A stretch of DNA of 64,000 bases from contig JADJTL010000005.1 in NCBI GenBank assembly GCA_016711215.1, forward strand, positions 124,001-188,000, in the 5' to 3' direction. The stretch comes from Pseudomonadota bacterium. Lineage in GTDB: Bacteria; Myxococcota_A; Polyangia; GCA-2747355. Position 1 is the first letter of the stretch, and every line of letters begins with the position of its first letter. The position numbers were made by a program, and so were the translations under genes. This document shows positions 27,797-35,955 of this stretch, one piece after another. Under the pieces are notes generated by a model that did not search any database, was not told where the DNA came from, and saw only the letters and a list, made by a program, of their open reading frames with translations.

Positions 27797-27826
27797 GACC
27801 AGCCGATCCCTTCCGACACCGCGCCG

Positions 27827-29071
27827 TCAGTCGCCAGTGTAGCGCTTGAGGATCAAACAGGCGTTGGTGCCGCCGAAGCCGAAGCTGTTGCTCAGCGCGG
27901 CCTCCACCTGCAGCTCACGGGGCTGGTTCGGCACGTAGTCGAGGTCGCAGTCGGGGTCCGGATGCTCGTAGTTGATGGTCGGCGGGATGATGCCGCGCGC
28001 CAACGCCAGGGCGGTGATCGAGGTCTCGACGCCCCCGGCGGCGCCAAGCAGGTGCCCCGTCATCGACTTGGTCGAGCTCACCGCCATCCGAGGGGCGTGG
28101 TCGCCAAAGACCGCCTTGATCGCCTGCGTCTCGATCGCGTCGTTCATCCGCGTCGAGGTGCCATGCGCGTTGATGTACCCGATGTCGCTCGGATCGAGCC
28201 GCGCCGAGCGCAGCGCCATTTGCATGCAACGCTGGGCGCCGCGGCCCCCCGGCGACGGGGCGGTGATGTGGTGGGCATCGCCGTTGAGTCCGTACCCGGC
28301 GAGCTCGGCATAAATCGGGGCGCCACGTTGCTTGGCACGCTCGAGCAGCTCGAGGATGACGATCCCGGCGCCCTCACCGATCACGAACCCGTCGCGCTCG
28401 GCGTCGAAGGGGCGACTGGCGCGCTGCGGGTCGTCATTACGGCGGGAGAGCGCCTTGGCCGCGTTGAAGCCGCCGACGCCCAGCGGCGTAATGGTCGCCT
28501 CGGTCCCACCGGCGAACATTACGTCGGCGTCCCCGCGCTCGATGCAGCGGTAGGCGTCGCCGATCGCGTGGGCGCCGCTGCTGCAGGCCGAGACCTGACT
28601 GAGGTTCGGCCCGCGCGCCCCGTAGCGGATCGAGATGTGACCTGGCGCAATGTTGACGATGATCGCTGGAACGAAGTAGGGCGACATCCGCCGCGGCCCG
28701 CGCTCGAGCAGCAGGCTGTGCGTCTCCTCGAGGGTGCTGACGCCACCGAGCCCGGCTCCGACGAAGACGCCGACCTGATCGGCCTCGTCCTCGCCAAACT
28801 CGAGCCCGGCGTCGGCACGCGCCAACTCCGCCGCGGCCAACGCGAACTGCGTGAAGCGATCGAGCGTCTTGGACAGCCGCTTGTCGATCCAGACGGTCGG
28901 ATCGAAGTCCTTGACCTCGCACCCGAAGGTGGTCACGAACTCCTTGGTGTCAAAGAGGGTGATCGGCGCCGCGCCGGACTGCCCCCGCAGCAACGCCGGC
29001 CACGCCACATCGATACCGATGCCGACCGGCGTCACCAGCCCGATCCCTGTGATTACCACGCGCCGACTCAT
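27827..29071 (-). CDS. fabF: Beta-ketoacyl-ACP synthase II
   Basis: Condensing enzyme that elongates acyl-ACP with malonyl-ACP in fatty-acid synthesis. The 414-residue protein has the catalytic triad Cys163 (SACSSGAHA), His303 (NAHGTSTRMND) and His340 (KSMTGHLLGAAGG), the same numbering as E. coli FabF. It starts MSRRVVITGIGLVTPVG at 29071. It follows acpP in the usual acpP-fabF order. The start codon is preceded by five 16-bp repeats that fill most of the gap to acpP. Confidence 0.95.
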   Translation of the reverse strand: MSRRVVITGIGLVTPVGIGIDVAWPALLRGQSGAAPITLFDTKEFVTTFGCEVKDFDPTVWIDKRLSKTLDRFTQFALAAAELARADAGLEFGEDEADQVGVFVGAGLGGVSTLEETHSLLLERGPRRMSPYFVPAIIVNIAPGHISIRYGARGPNLSQVSACSSGAHAIGDAYRCIERGDADVMFAGGTEATITPLGVGGFNAAKALSRRNDDPQRASRPFDAERDGFVIGEGAGIVILELLERAKQRGAPIYAELAGYGLNGDAHHITAPSPGGRGAQRCMQMALRSARLDPSDIGYINAHGTSTRMNDAIETQAIKAVFGDHAPRMAVSSTKSMTGHLLGAAGGVETSITALALARGIIPPTINYEHPDPDCDLDYVPNQPRELQVEAALSNSFGFGGTNACLILKRYTGD

Positions 29072-29150
29072 ACCCGCTCCGTCAAGTACCCGCTCCGTCA
29101 AGTACCCGCTCCGTCAAGTACCCGCTCCGTCAAGTACCCGTTCCGTCAGG
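29071..29150. repeat. 16-bp tandem repeat, 5 copies, between acpP and fabF
   Basis: The unit tacccgctccgtcaag is repeated four times exactly and a fifth time with two changes. It occupies the untranslated region directly 5' of the fabF start codon on the minus strand. Because 16 is not a multiple of 3 it must be non-coding. It could affect fabF translation or mRNA folding. Confidence 0.95.
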
Positions 29151-29257
29151 GCCCACTGCGCGCACTGCGCACGCCACCCCAGCAGCGTCTGCGGACCCAC
29201 CGGGCGCCACTGTGCGTGGGTCTCCCCGGTGGCGCAGGGCTGCCCCGGTCGCGTCGC

Positions 29258-29497
29258 CTACTTGGCGTGGTTCTGGATGTAGCTAATCGCGTCCTGGACG
29301 GTGCGGATCTTCTCCGTATCCTCGTCCGGGATCTCGACGCCGAAGGTCTCCTCGAGTGCCAGCACCAGCTCGACCACCGCCAGCGAATCCGCCTTGAGGT
29401 CATCGGTGAACGACGCCTCGGCGCGGATCTTATCCGGCTCGATCTCTAGCTGCTTGCTGATGATGTCGATCACTTTCTTGGTGATATCGTCGCTCAT
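29258..29497 (-). CDS. acpP: Acyl carrier protein
   Basis: A 79-residue acidic helical protein that carries growing acyl chains on phosphopantetheine. The attachment Ser is in KADSLAVVELVLALEE, where the usual DSLD/DSLT motif reads DSLA. The N-terminus MSDDITKKVIDIISKQLEI and the C-terminal TVQDAISYIQ are typical. It lies between fabG and fabF in a standard fatty-acid gene cluster. Confidence 0.95.
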   Translation of the reverse strand: MSDDITKKVIDIISKQLEIEPDKIRAEASFTDDLKADSLAVVELVLALEETFGVEIPDEDTEKIRTVQDAISYIQNHAK

Positions 29498-29588
29498 CCT
29501 GATTCTCCAGCGGGAGGAAGCGCCTCCCGGTAGCGGGGCCCCTGGCATGCCGTGCGACCACCGCGCCGACACAGAAAATCTGCCGACA

Positions 29589-30362
29589 CTACATATACAG
29601 ACCACCGTTGACGCGCAAGACCTGACCTGTGATGTACGCAGCTCCGGGGCCGCAAAGGAAGCGGACCGCGTCCGCCACGTCGCGCGGCTCGCCGATGCGA
29701 CCGAGCGGAATAGCCGCCACCAGCCGTTCGCGGTTCTCGCCCTGCACATGGTCGTCGGTCATCCGCGTGGCGATGAAACCGGGCGCGACGGCATTCACCG
29801 TCACACCGCGACCGGCGAGCTCGCGGGCCAGACTGCGAGTGAGCCCGATCAGCCCGGCCTTGGAGGCTGAATAAGCCACCTGGCCGGCGTTGCCCTGCTC
29901 GCCGACGACCGAGGATATGTTGACGATCCGACCCCCGCTGCGCGCCTTGAGCAGGTGCCGCGCGGCCGCCTTGCAGAAATAGAAGGCGCCGCTCAGATTG
30001 ATATCGAGCGTGCGCGCCCAATCCTCGCGCTTCAGCCGCAGCAAGAGCCCGTCGATCGCGATCCCCGCGTTGTTGACGAGGATATCGAGCGTGCCAAAGC
30101 GCTCGACCACCGCGGCGACGGTGCGCTCTACCGCGTCCGCGTCGGAGACATCGCAGCGGAAATACGCGGCCGTGCCGCCGACCGCCTGCAGCGCTGCCTC
30201 GCCGCTCTCGGCGAGGTCACAGATCGCCAGTCGCGCGCCCGCTGCCGCCAGCAGCTTCGCCGTCTCGAGCCCGATGCCCTGGGCTCCGCCGGTCACCAGC
30301 GCCGTGCGCCCCTCGAGGTCCTTGCTGCTCGCCGTCAACACGACCTCCTGCTCGGGGCTCAT
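29589..30362 (-). CDS. fabG: 3-oxoacyl-ACP reductase
   Basis: NADPH-dependent reduction of beta-ketoacyl-ACP in fatty-acid elongation. Short-chain dehydrogenase features: cofactor motif TGGAQGIG, DILVNNAG, and the catalytic set Ser151 (NISSVVGEQGN), Tyr164 and Lys168 (YSASK). The C-terminus ITGQVLRVNGGLYM is typical of FabG. The 257-residue protein has about 10 extra N-terminal residues. Its ATG overlaps the stop codon of fabD in ATGA, implying coupled translation. Confidence 0.95.
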   Translation of the reverse strand: MSPEQEVVLTASSKDLEGRTALVTGGAQGIGLETAKLLAAAGARLAICDLAESGEAALQAVGGTAAYFRCDVSDADAVERTVAAVVERFGTLDILVNNAGIAIDGLLLRLKREDWARTLDINLSGAFYFCKAAARHLLKARSGGRIVNISSVVGEQGNAGQVAYSASKAGLIGLTRSLARELAGRGVTVNAVAPGFIATRMTDDHVQGENRERLVAAIPLGRIGEPRDVADAVRFLCGPGAAYITGQVLRVNGGLYM

Positions 30363-31351
30363 GACGGACTCGCCTCTGCCGCCCAGCAGTCAGCATGACC
30401 GCTGATTGCGACCACGCCCAACCCAGCGGCACGCTGCTCACGCAGCGCCTCGATCTGCTCGGGACTCTCCACGGCATCCACTGCCACTTCGGGGCAGACG
30501 CGGCGAATCAGCCCGCTCAGCACCTTTCCGGGGCCGAGCTCCAGGATCCAACCGACCCCGAGCGCCGACAGCCGCTGCACCGATTGCTCCCAGCGAACCG
30601 GTGCGGTGACCTGCGTCGCCAGCAGCTCGGCCACCCGCCCGTGGTCCTGATTCACCTCGGCCTCGACGTTGGTCACCAGCGGTACGCGCAAGGGGTGAAT
30701 CGCGACCGCAGCCAGCGCCTCACGCAAACGGTCCGCGGCCGGCTGCATCAAAGGGCAATGAAAGGGCGCGCTGACCTTGAGCGGCACTGCCCGCGCCCCC
30801 CGGGCCTTGGCCAGCGCCATCCCGCGCGCGACAGCTCCGAGGTGCCCGGCGATCACGATCTGCTTCCCGCCGTTGAAGTTGGCTGGCGCCAGGATCTCGT
30901 CCCCGGCAGCCTCGGCGCAGAGCTCGGCTACCGCCGCCTCCTCCAGGCCCATCACCGCGGCCATGCCCCCCTGCCCGGCGGGGACCGCGTCCTGCATGAA
31001 GCGCCCGCGCTGATGGACCAGTCTGACGGCGTCCTCGAGCGTCAGGGCTCCCGCTGCGACCAGCGCGCTGTACTCGCCGAGGCTGTGTCCAGCCACGATC
31101 TGCGGCCGCACGCCAAGCTCGCGTCGCACGACAGCATGCACGGCCATGCTCACGGTCAGGATGGCGGGTTGGCCATTCGCCGTCAGCTTGAGCTGATCGT
31201 CCGGCCCCTCGAAGCAGAGCCGCGAAATCGAGAAGCCGAGCGCCTCGTCGGCGCGCTCGAAGATCTCTCGAGCCTCAGGGTAGCGCTCGGCCAGCGCGCG
31301 ACCCATCCCGACCTGCTGGGCGCCCTGTCCGGGAAATACGAAGGCGATCAT
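30359..31351 (-). CDS. fabD: Malonyl-CoA-ACP transacylase
   Basis: Transfers malonyl from CoA to ACP. The 330-residue protein has the N-terminal motif FVFPGQGAQQVGMG, the nucleophile Ser90 in GHSLGEYSALVAAG, the substrate Arg region HQRGRFMQDAVPAGQGGM, and the catalytic His198 in VSAPFHCPLM. The C-terminal 25 residues, beyond the usual end, are poorly conserved. It is coupled to fabG by a 4-base overlap and follows fabH after a 161-base gap. Confidence 0.95.
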   Translation of the reverse strand: MIAFVFPGQGAQQVGMGRALAERYPEAREIFERADEALGFSISRLCFEGPDDQLKLTANGQPAILTVSMAVHAVVRRELGVRPQIVAGHSLGEYSALVAAGALTLEDAVRLVHQRGRFMQDAVPAGQGGMAAVMGLEEAAVAELCAEAAGDEILAPANFNGGKQIVIAGHLGAVARGMALAKARGARAVPLKVSAPFHCPLMQPAADRLREALAAVAIHPLRVPLVTNVEAEVNQDHGRVAELLATQVTAPVRWEQSVQRLSALGVGWILELGPGKVLSGLIRRVCPEVAVDAVESPEQIEALREQRAAGLGVVAISGHADCWAAEASPS

Positions 31352-31512
31352 TTAACGCTCTCCTCTGACGCTCCTCTGACGAGCCCGCGCCGGCCCAGGC
31401 CCTCAGTCCTACACAGCGACACCGGCACGCCAGCGCCGCGATCCCGGCCGCGATCCCAGCAGTCAGCGACGCGGCCCCGGCGGCCCTACAGCGCCACCCA
31501 CTCCACCCCTTA

Positions 31513-32499
31513 TTACCACTCCAGCAAGGCGGACCCCCAGGCCACGCCGGCTCCGAGCGCGGTCAGGAGCACCAGGTCACCGCGCTTGAGGCGACCGTGC
31601 TCGACCGCCTCGGACATCGCGATCGGCACCGAGGCCGACGATGTATTGCCATACTTCTCGATGTTGTTGAAGAAGCGCTCGAGCGGTATTCCTGTGCGCT
31701 GGCTGATGCCCTCGATGATGCGCATGTTGGCCTGATGCGCGAAGACGAGGTCGACCTCGGCCGTCGTGCGGCCGTTGCGCTCGAGCACGGTGGTCGCGGC
31801 AGCCGACATGCTCTTCACCGCCTGGGTGAAGACCTGCCGCCCGTTCATCCGCACGAAGTGGCGCCGCCGCTCGATGGTCGCCAGACTCGCGGGCTCACGG
31901 CTACCGCCGCCCGGGATCTCGAGCTGGGAGGCATGCGCGCCGTCGGCGCCAAGCGAGACGTCGACGAGCCGTTGCCCTTGTCCTGGCTCGGCGCGCGTCA
32001 GCACCGCGGCCCCCGCGCCGTCGCCGAAAAGGACGCAGGTCGAACGATCGGTCCAGTCCGTCACGCGCGAAAGGATTTCGGCGCCGACGACCAGCACCCG
32101 GCCGTAACGACCGGCCTTCAGCATCGCCTCGGCGATGCCGAGTCCGTAGACAAAACCAGCGCAAGCGGCCGAGATATCGAAGGCCGGGATCTGCGACAAC
32201 CCCAGCTTATGCTGCAGGTGAACCGCAGTGGAGGGCGCCTGCGTGTCGGGCGTGATCGTCGCGACGATCAGCGCGTCGAGTCGCTCGACGGGCAGCTCAG
32301 CCTGTTGGCAGGCCGCGCGCGCCGCCGCTGCCGCGAGATCCGAGGTCGCCTGGTCGTCGGGAAGGATCCGCCGCTCGCGAATGCCGGTGCGCTCGACGAT
32401 CCACTGATCCGTCGTGTCCACCATCCGCTCCAATTCGGCGTTGGTCAGGACGCGCTCGGGCACGGCGCGCCCGACGCCGGCTATGCGGATGGCTTGCAT
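31513..32499 (-). CDS. fabH: Beta-ketoacyl-ACP synthase III
   Basis: Starts fatty-acid synthesis by condensing acetyl-CoA with malonyl-ACP. The 328-residue protein has the catalytic triad Cys113 (DISAACAGFVYGL), His255 (FAHQANMRI) and Asn285 (YGNTSSASVP). The N-terminal WIVERTGIRERR is also typical. I chose the ATG at 32499; a GTG at 32514 is possible. It follows rpmF by 21 bases. The plsX gene that often stands between rpmF and fabH is absent. Confidence 0.95.
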   Translation of the reverse strand: MQAIRIAGVGRAVPERVLTNAELERMVDTTDQWIVERTGIRERRILPDDQATSDLAAAAARAACQQAELPVERLDALIVATITPDTQAPSTAVHLQHKLGLSQIPAFDISAACAGFVYGLGIAEAMLKAGRYGRVLVVGAEILSRVTDWTDRSTCVLFGDGAGAAVLTRAEPGQGQRLVDVSLGADGAHASQLEIPGGGSREPASLATIERRRHFVRMNGRQVFTQAVKSMSAAATTVLERNGRTTAEVDLVFAHQANMRIIEGISQRTGIPLERFFNNIEKYGNTSSASVPIAMSEAVEHGRLKRGDLVLLTALGAGVAWGSALLEW

Positions 32500-32520
32500 C
32501 GTCTCCGTGCCCACGCGCGC

Positions 32521-32712
32521 CTAGCCCTCGTCCTCCGGCTGCGCGATGATCACGCGCCCGCCGTACTTTCCGCAGGACGGACAGACGCGGTGTGCCAGCC
32601 TTGGCTCGCCACAGCTCGGGCACGCCGCCACGTTGGCCGGGGCGACGCGATCATGGTTGGCGCGCCGCTTGGCGCTCCGAGAGCTCGACTGCCGTTTCTT
32701 GGGGACCGCCAT
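32521..32712 (-). CDS. rpmF: 50S ribosomal protein L32, zinc-binding form
   Basis: A 63-residue ribosomal protein with the conserved N-terminus MAVPKKRQSSSRSAKRRANH. Two intact Cys pairs (CPSCGEPRLAHRVCPSCG) mark it as the zinc-containing (C+) form, followed by YGGRVI. It lies between yceD and fabH, as in many bacteria. Confidence 0.97.
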   Translation of the reverse strand: MAVPKKRQSSSRSAKRRANHDRVAPANVAACPSCGEPRLAHRVCPSCGKYGGRVIIAQPEDEG

Positions 32713-32795
32713 CGCTCCACCCCTTCATGGCCGTTGACGGCCCTTCGTTTGCGCCGTTTCCGCAACGGCCCTTCCTACGCACCGTCGCCACGCAC

Positions 32796-32858
32796 CGTCG
32801 CCGTGGCGACCTCAGGCCGTCGCCGTGGCGACCTCAGGCCGTCGCCGTGGCGACCTCA
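32796..32858. repeat. 22-bp tandem repeat, about 2.9 copies, between yceD and rpmF
   Basis: The unit cgtcgccgtggcgacctcag plus gc is repeated (32796-32817, 32818-32839, then partial). Each unit contains the inverted repeat gtcgcc/ggcgac and so can fold into a small hairpin. The block ends at the stop codon of the frame-corrected yceD gene and precedes rpmF on the minus strand. Confidence 0.9.
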
Positions 32859-33382
32859 CGACTTCAGCCGCGCCAGCGTTTCCTTCCAGGCCGGAGCCTC
32901 GTGGCCACTCTCTACCGCGGCCACGGAGCCGCCACAGCCCTCACCGCAAAGCGGCGCGATCGGCAGCGCGAGCACGAGCAGCTCGCAGAGCACACCCTGA
33001 GGTCGATCTGCGCGCCGTCGTGGCTCGAGACCTCGAGGTCCTCGCCCGCCAGCTCGATCTCTCGATCGACCGCCCGATCGCGCGCCGCGTCCGCATCGTC
33101 CATCCCCGCGCTCGGGGGCACGAAGCAGAGCTCAAGCGCCCGCTCCGTCACGACAATCGCGGCTGGCCCGAGGCAGCGGCTGCAGGGCACCCAATATTTG
33201 CCGCGCACCGCGCCGTGCAGGCGCACAGTCTCGCCGCGACGCGTGAGCTGGCCTTCGAGTGCCGCCTCGCAGTCGCCCTCGGCGAGCTCCACGCCGCACT
33301 CGGCGAGCGTCTCCCGCACCCGGTCCGAGCCCCAGACCACAGCGACCTCGCGGCCGCCCGATCCTATGTCTCTAAGCTTCAA
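32856..33382 (-). pseudogene. yceD: YceD/DUF177 family protein, interrupted by a one-base deletion
   Basis: DUF177 proteins are encoded next to rpmF and act in 23S rRNA metabolism in plants and bacteria. The N-terminal frame runs MKLRDIGSGGREV to DGAQIDLR and includes the PCSRCLGP pair. After that the frame turns into Cys/Arg/Ser-rich sequence, whereas the true C-terminus (LCELLVLALPIAPLCGEGCGG, ending APAWKETLARLKS) is in another frame. The two join if one G is added to the GGG run near 32996-33003, giving about 175 residues. As with nrdR, the break is at a homopolymer. Confidence 0.75.
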
Positions 33383-33429
33383 GGTTCGTGATAACCAGGC
33401 TCTAAGCGCAACCCGATTGGCCCCGAAGG

Positions 33430-33457
33430 ACTACAGGCACCCCGCCCGCTCTGTCAA
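33430..33457 (-). promoter_or_regulatory. Candidate promoter of the yceD-rpmF-fab run
   Basis: On the minus strand there is a perfect -35 box TTGACA (33457-33452) and, 16 bases on, a TGTAGT -10 box (33435-33430; 4 of 6 matches). Transcription would start near 33423, about 40 bases before yceD. It lies immediately after the candidate terminator of the mla operon. Confidence 0.5.
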
Positions 33458-33459
33458 GC

Positions 33460-33489
33460 AAAAGCCGGGTCGACGAAGCCGGGCCCGGC
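33460..33489 (-). terminator. Candidate intrinsic terminator of the alr-mlaEFD genes
   Basis: On the minus strand, about 33 bases after the mlaD stop, the sequence GCCGGG, a 14-base loop, CCCGGC and then TTTT can form a G/C stem followed by a short T-run. The stem is only 6 bp and the T-run 4, so it is a modest candidate. A -35 box begins 2 bases further on. Confidence 0.45.
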
Positions 33490-33521
33490 GCCTTCGAGCC
33501 GCGGCGCGCCGTCGGCGGATC

Positions 33522-35081
33522 CTACCGCCCCGCGGTGTTGCCCAGCGCGCTGCCGCCAAAGAGCAGGAGCTGTCGTAGGTCCTCGTCGTTGAAGCGGATC
33601 TGGAAGCCCATCAGGTAGTCGCGCCCGCCGCCAACCCCGTCCCGCGGACGGTCGTTGAAGGCATCGTCGACCCCGCCGACCACGTAGAGCCGCTTGAGGA
33701 ACTCCCAGGCCGCCACGACCTTCAGCCGCGGAGAGAGGTTGGCGTCGAAGTCGTAGAGATCGGACCAGACCTGCAGCCGATCGCCGGGCAGGCGCACATC
33801 GAGCCCGATGCCCCCCGTGCTCTCCTTGATGCCGAAGCGGAAGGTCGTCTCGACCGCCGAGAAGCGGATGCGCTTGGCGAATTGGAAGGTCAGGCGAAAG
33901 GCATCGCTCAACACCACGCGGTCCTCCCGCGTCAGGCCGGGCCGCGTCGGATCGTCCGTGCGGGTGATGGTCGTGCTCGCGCTCCGACGGCCCCGCGGAT
34001 CGTCGATCAGCTCGATCAGATAGAACTTATCGGGCCGCGGCCAGAGCTCGATCGTGACGTAGGTCTTGATCGATCCGGCCTCGAAGTTGTACTCGCTGCG
34101 GAGCCCAACGACCGTTTGCAGCTCGGTAAAGGACTTCACCAAACTGCCAGCGTCGCGAACCACCTCCTCGACGCCGGTCACCAGCTCATCATCCTTGAGC
34201 AGGCGACCCAGGTTGCCCTTCCCCTCCTGCAGGTCGCCCGTCAGCCCCTGGATGTTGCCGAGGGCCGCATCGAGCTTCTGCGCCGCCTTCGTCAGCGTCC
34301 CCAGGCTCTGGCGGATGTCCTGATCGATTTTGCCGTCACCGATCATGGCCCGCAGCGCCCCGGTGGTGGCCCGGACGTTCTCGAGGATGCCGCTGAAGTC
34401 GCGATCGGCGCCGGCGGCGAGCTTGCGCACGTCGCGGGTGATCACCGCCAAGTTGTCGACCACCGACTTGATCGCCTGACGGTTCTCCGCCACGCCGTCG
34501 TTGACGTTCTCGCCGATCGACTGCAGCGGTCCGTGCGTGAAGCGCTGCACGTCGCGCAGCAGCTCGCGCATGATCGGCAGCAGCTCGCCGAACTGCTGGA
34601 CCACGATCGGCGCGGTCGAGGCCTCGACGACGAAGCGGATCTCGTCGCCGATAGCCAGCTGTTCGCCGACGTGGCGCTTTCCCGCCTCGTCGATCCACTC
34701 ATAGGTCCCTGGATCGATCTCCAGGTAGAACTCCCCGAGCAGCGACGCACTGCGCTTGAAGATCCGCGCGTTGCTGTAGAGCAGCACGCCGCGCTTGAGC
34801 GCGACCTCGATGCGGGCAAAGCGCTGTTGCGCCACCAGATCCGCGCGCGGTGGGCGCACCGTCAGCTCGCGCGCCACGACGTGACCGACGTTGAGCCCGG
34901 CGATCTGCACGCGAGACTTCTCGACCAGCAACGTCGCATCGCGGAAGTATGCGTGCAGGCGGAAGGGCTGGGCCTCGCCGCCGCAGCCGCCCTTGGCCAA
35001 GAGCATGAAGACCCAGTAGCAGGCCGCGAACGCCAGCAGGAAGGTCGCGCTGACCTTGATCGCGGGAGCGAGCGATTTCAC
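33522..35081 (-). CDS. MlaD-type MCE lipid-transport protein with long C-terminal barrel-like domain
   Basis: Substrate-binding subunit of an MCE/Mla phospholipid transporter. The GTG at 35081 starts a 519-residue protein with a membrane anchor (ATFLLAFAACYWVFMLLA, residues 12-29) and an MCE domain at about 40-150 (KSRVQIAGLNVGHVVAREL, LLGEFYLEIDPGTYEW). A long helical region follows at 150-320. The last 200 residues are beta-rich with alternating polar and apolar residues (YLIELIDDPRGRRS, VWSDLYDFDANLSPRLKV, YLMGFQIRFNDED), suggesting an outer-membrane barrel-like part. E. coli MlaD is only ~180 residues. It is the last gene after mlaE and mlaF. Confidence 0.88.
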   Translation of the reverse strand: MKSLAPAIKVSATFLLAFAACYWVFMLLAKGGCGGEAQPFRLHAYFRDATLLVEKSRVQIAGLNVGHVVARELTVRPPRADLVAQQRFARIEVALKRGVLLYSNARIFKRSASLLGEFYLEIDPGTYEWIDEAGKRHVGEQLAIGDEIRFVVEASTAPIVVQQFGELLPIMRELLRDVQRFTHGPLQSIGENVNDGVAENRQAIKSVVDNLAVITRDVRKLAAGADRDFSGILENVRATTGALRAMIGDGKIDQDIRQSLGTLTKAAQKLDAALGNIQGLTGDLQEGKGNLGRLLKDDELVTGVEEVVRDAGSLVKSFTELQTVVGLRSEYNFEAGSIKTYVTIELWPRPDKFYLIELIDDPRGRRSASTTITRTDDPTRPGLTREDRVVLSDAFRLTFQFAKRIRFSAVETTFRFGIKESTGGIGLDVRLPGDRLQVWSDLYDFDANLSPRLKVVAAWEFLKRLYVVGGVDDAFNDRPRDGVGGGRDYLMGFQIRFNDEDLRQLLLFGGSALGNTAGR

Positions 35082-35153
35082 GATTTCACGAGCTCCCGCG
35101 CCAACAAGCCAACAGCAATACGTGCCTCCGGCGGCGTCCGATCCGCCCCATCG

Positions 35154-35954
35154 CTAGCGACCCCGCGCCGGCGGCAGGGTCACCGCCCCCGAGGTCTCGA
35201 CGAACTCGCGCAGCGGAGCTGGCGGATCCGCCAGGATCTCTTGCGGCGATCCGCTGGCGATGATCGCGCCTTTATACAACATCGACACGCGGTGTCCGAT
35301 ACGGAATGTCGAGGCCATATCATGGCTGATGACCACCGAGGTGACGTGCAGCTGCTCGGCGATCGCCTGGATCATCTCGTCGACGTTCTTGGTCGCCACC
35401 GGGTCGAGCCCGGTGGTCGGCTCATCGTAGAAGAGGATTTCCGGCTCCATCACGATCGCCCGCGCCAGGCCCACGCGCTTGCGCATGCCACCCGAGAGCT
35501 CGGCGGGGAACTTCTGCTCGACGTTGACCAGGCCGAGGGCCGCCAGCTTCGCGCGCGCCACCTCACGCATTTGCGCGCGGCTCATCGCCCGCCGGTGATG
35601 CTCGACCAAGGGGAACATCACGTTCTCCTCGACGGTCATCGAGTCGAAGAGCGCCGCGTACTGAAACACCATCCCGAACTTGGGTCGCAGCGGATCGAGG
35701 GCGAAGTCATCGAGTGGAACGATGTCTTGGCCGTCGACGTAGATGGCTCCGGCGTTGGGCTTGATCAAGCCGATCAGCAGCTTCAGCAGCACGGACTTCC
35801 CGGCGCCCGAGCCACCGATGATCAGGTTGATACGCCCACGCTCGATGTCGAGGTCGACGCCGCGCAGCACCTGCTGGCTGCCAAAGGCGCGACAGAGTCC
35901 GCGCACTCGGATCTGGAAGCGCTCGCTGCGCTGCTCCAGGGCCTCGGCGGTCAC
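35154..35954 (-). CDS. ABC transporter ATP-binding protein of the MCE/Mla system
   Basis: A 266-residue ATPase of the MlaF family that powers phospholipid transport between membranes. Walker A GGSGAGKS is at residues 47-54, signature LSGGMRKRVGLARA, Walker B EILFYDEPTTGLDP, and the H-loop in VVISHDMAST. The GTG start at 35954 lies one base after the mlaE stop. Downstream is the mlaD-type gene after 72 bases. Confidence 0.94.
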   Translation of the reverse strand: MTAEALEQRSERFQIRVRGLCRAFGSQQVLRGVDLDIERGRINLIIGGSGAGKSVLLKLLIGLIKPNAGAIYVDGQDIVPLDDFALDPLRPKFGMVFQYAALFDSMTVEENVMFPLVEHHRRAMSRAQMREVARAKLAALGLVNVEQKFPAELSGGMRKRVGLARAIVMEPEILFYDEPTTGLDPVATKNVDEMIQAIAEQLHVTSVVISHDMASTFRIGHRVSMLYKGAIIASGSPQEILADPPAPLREFVETSGAVTLPPARGR

Positions 35955-35955
35955 C

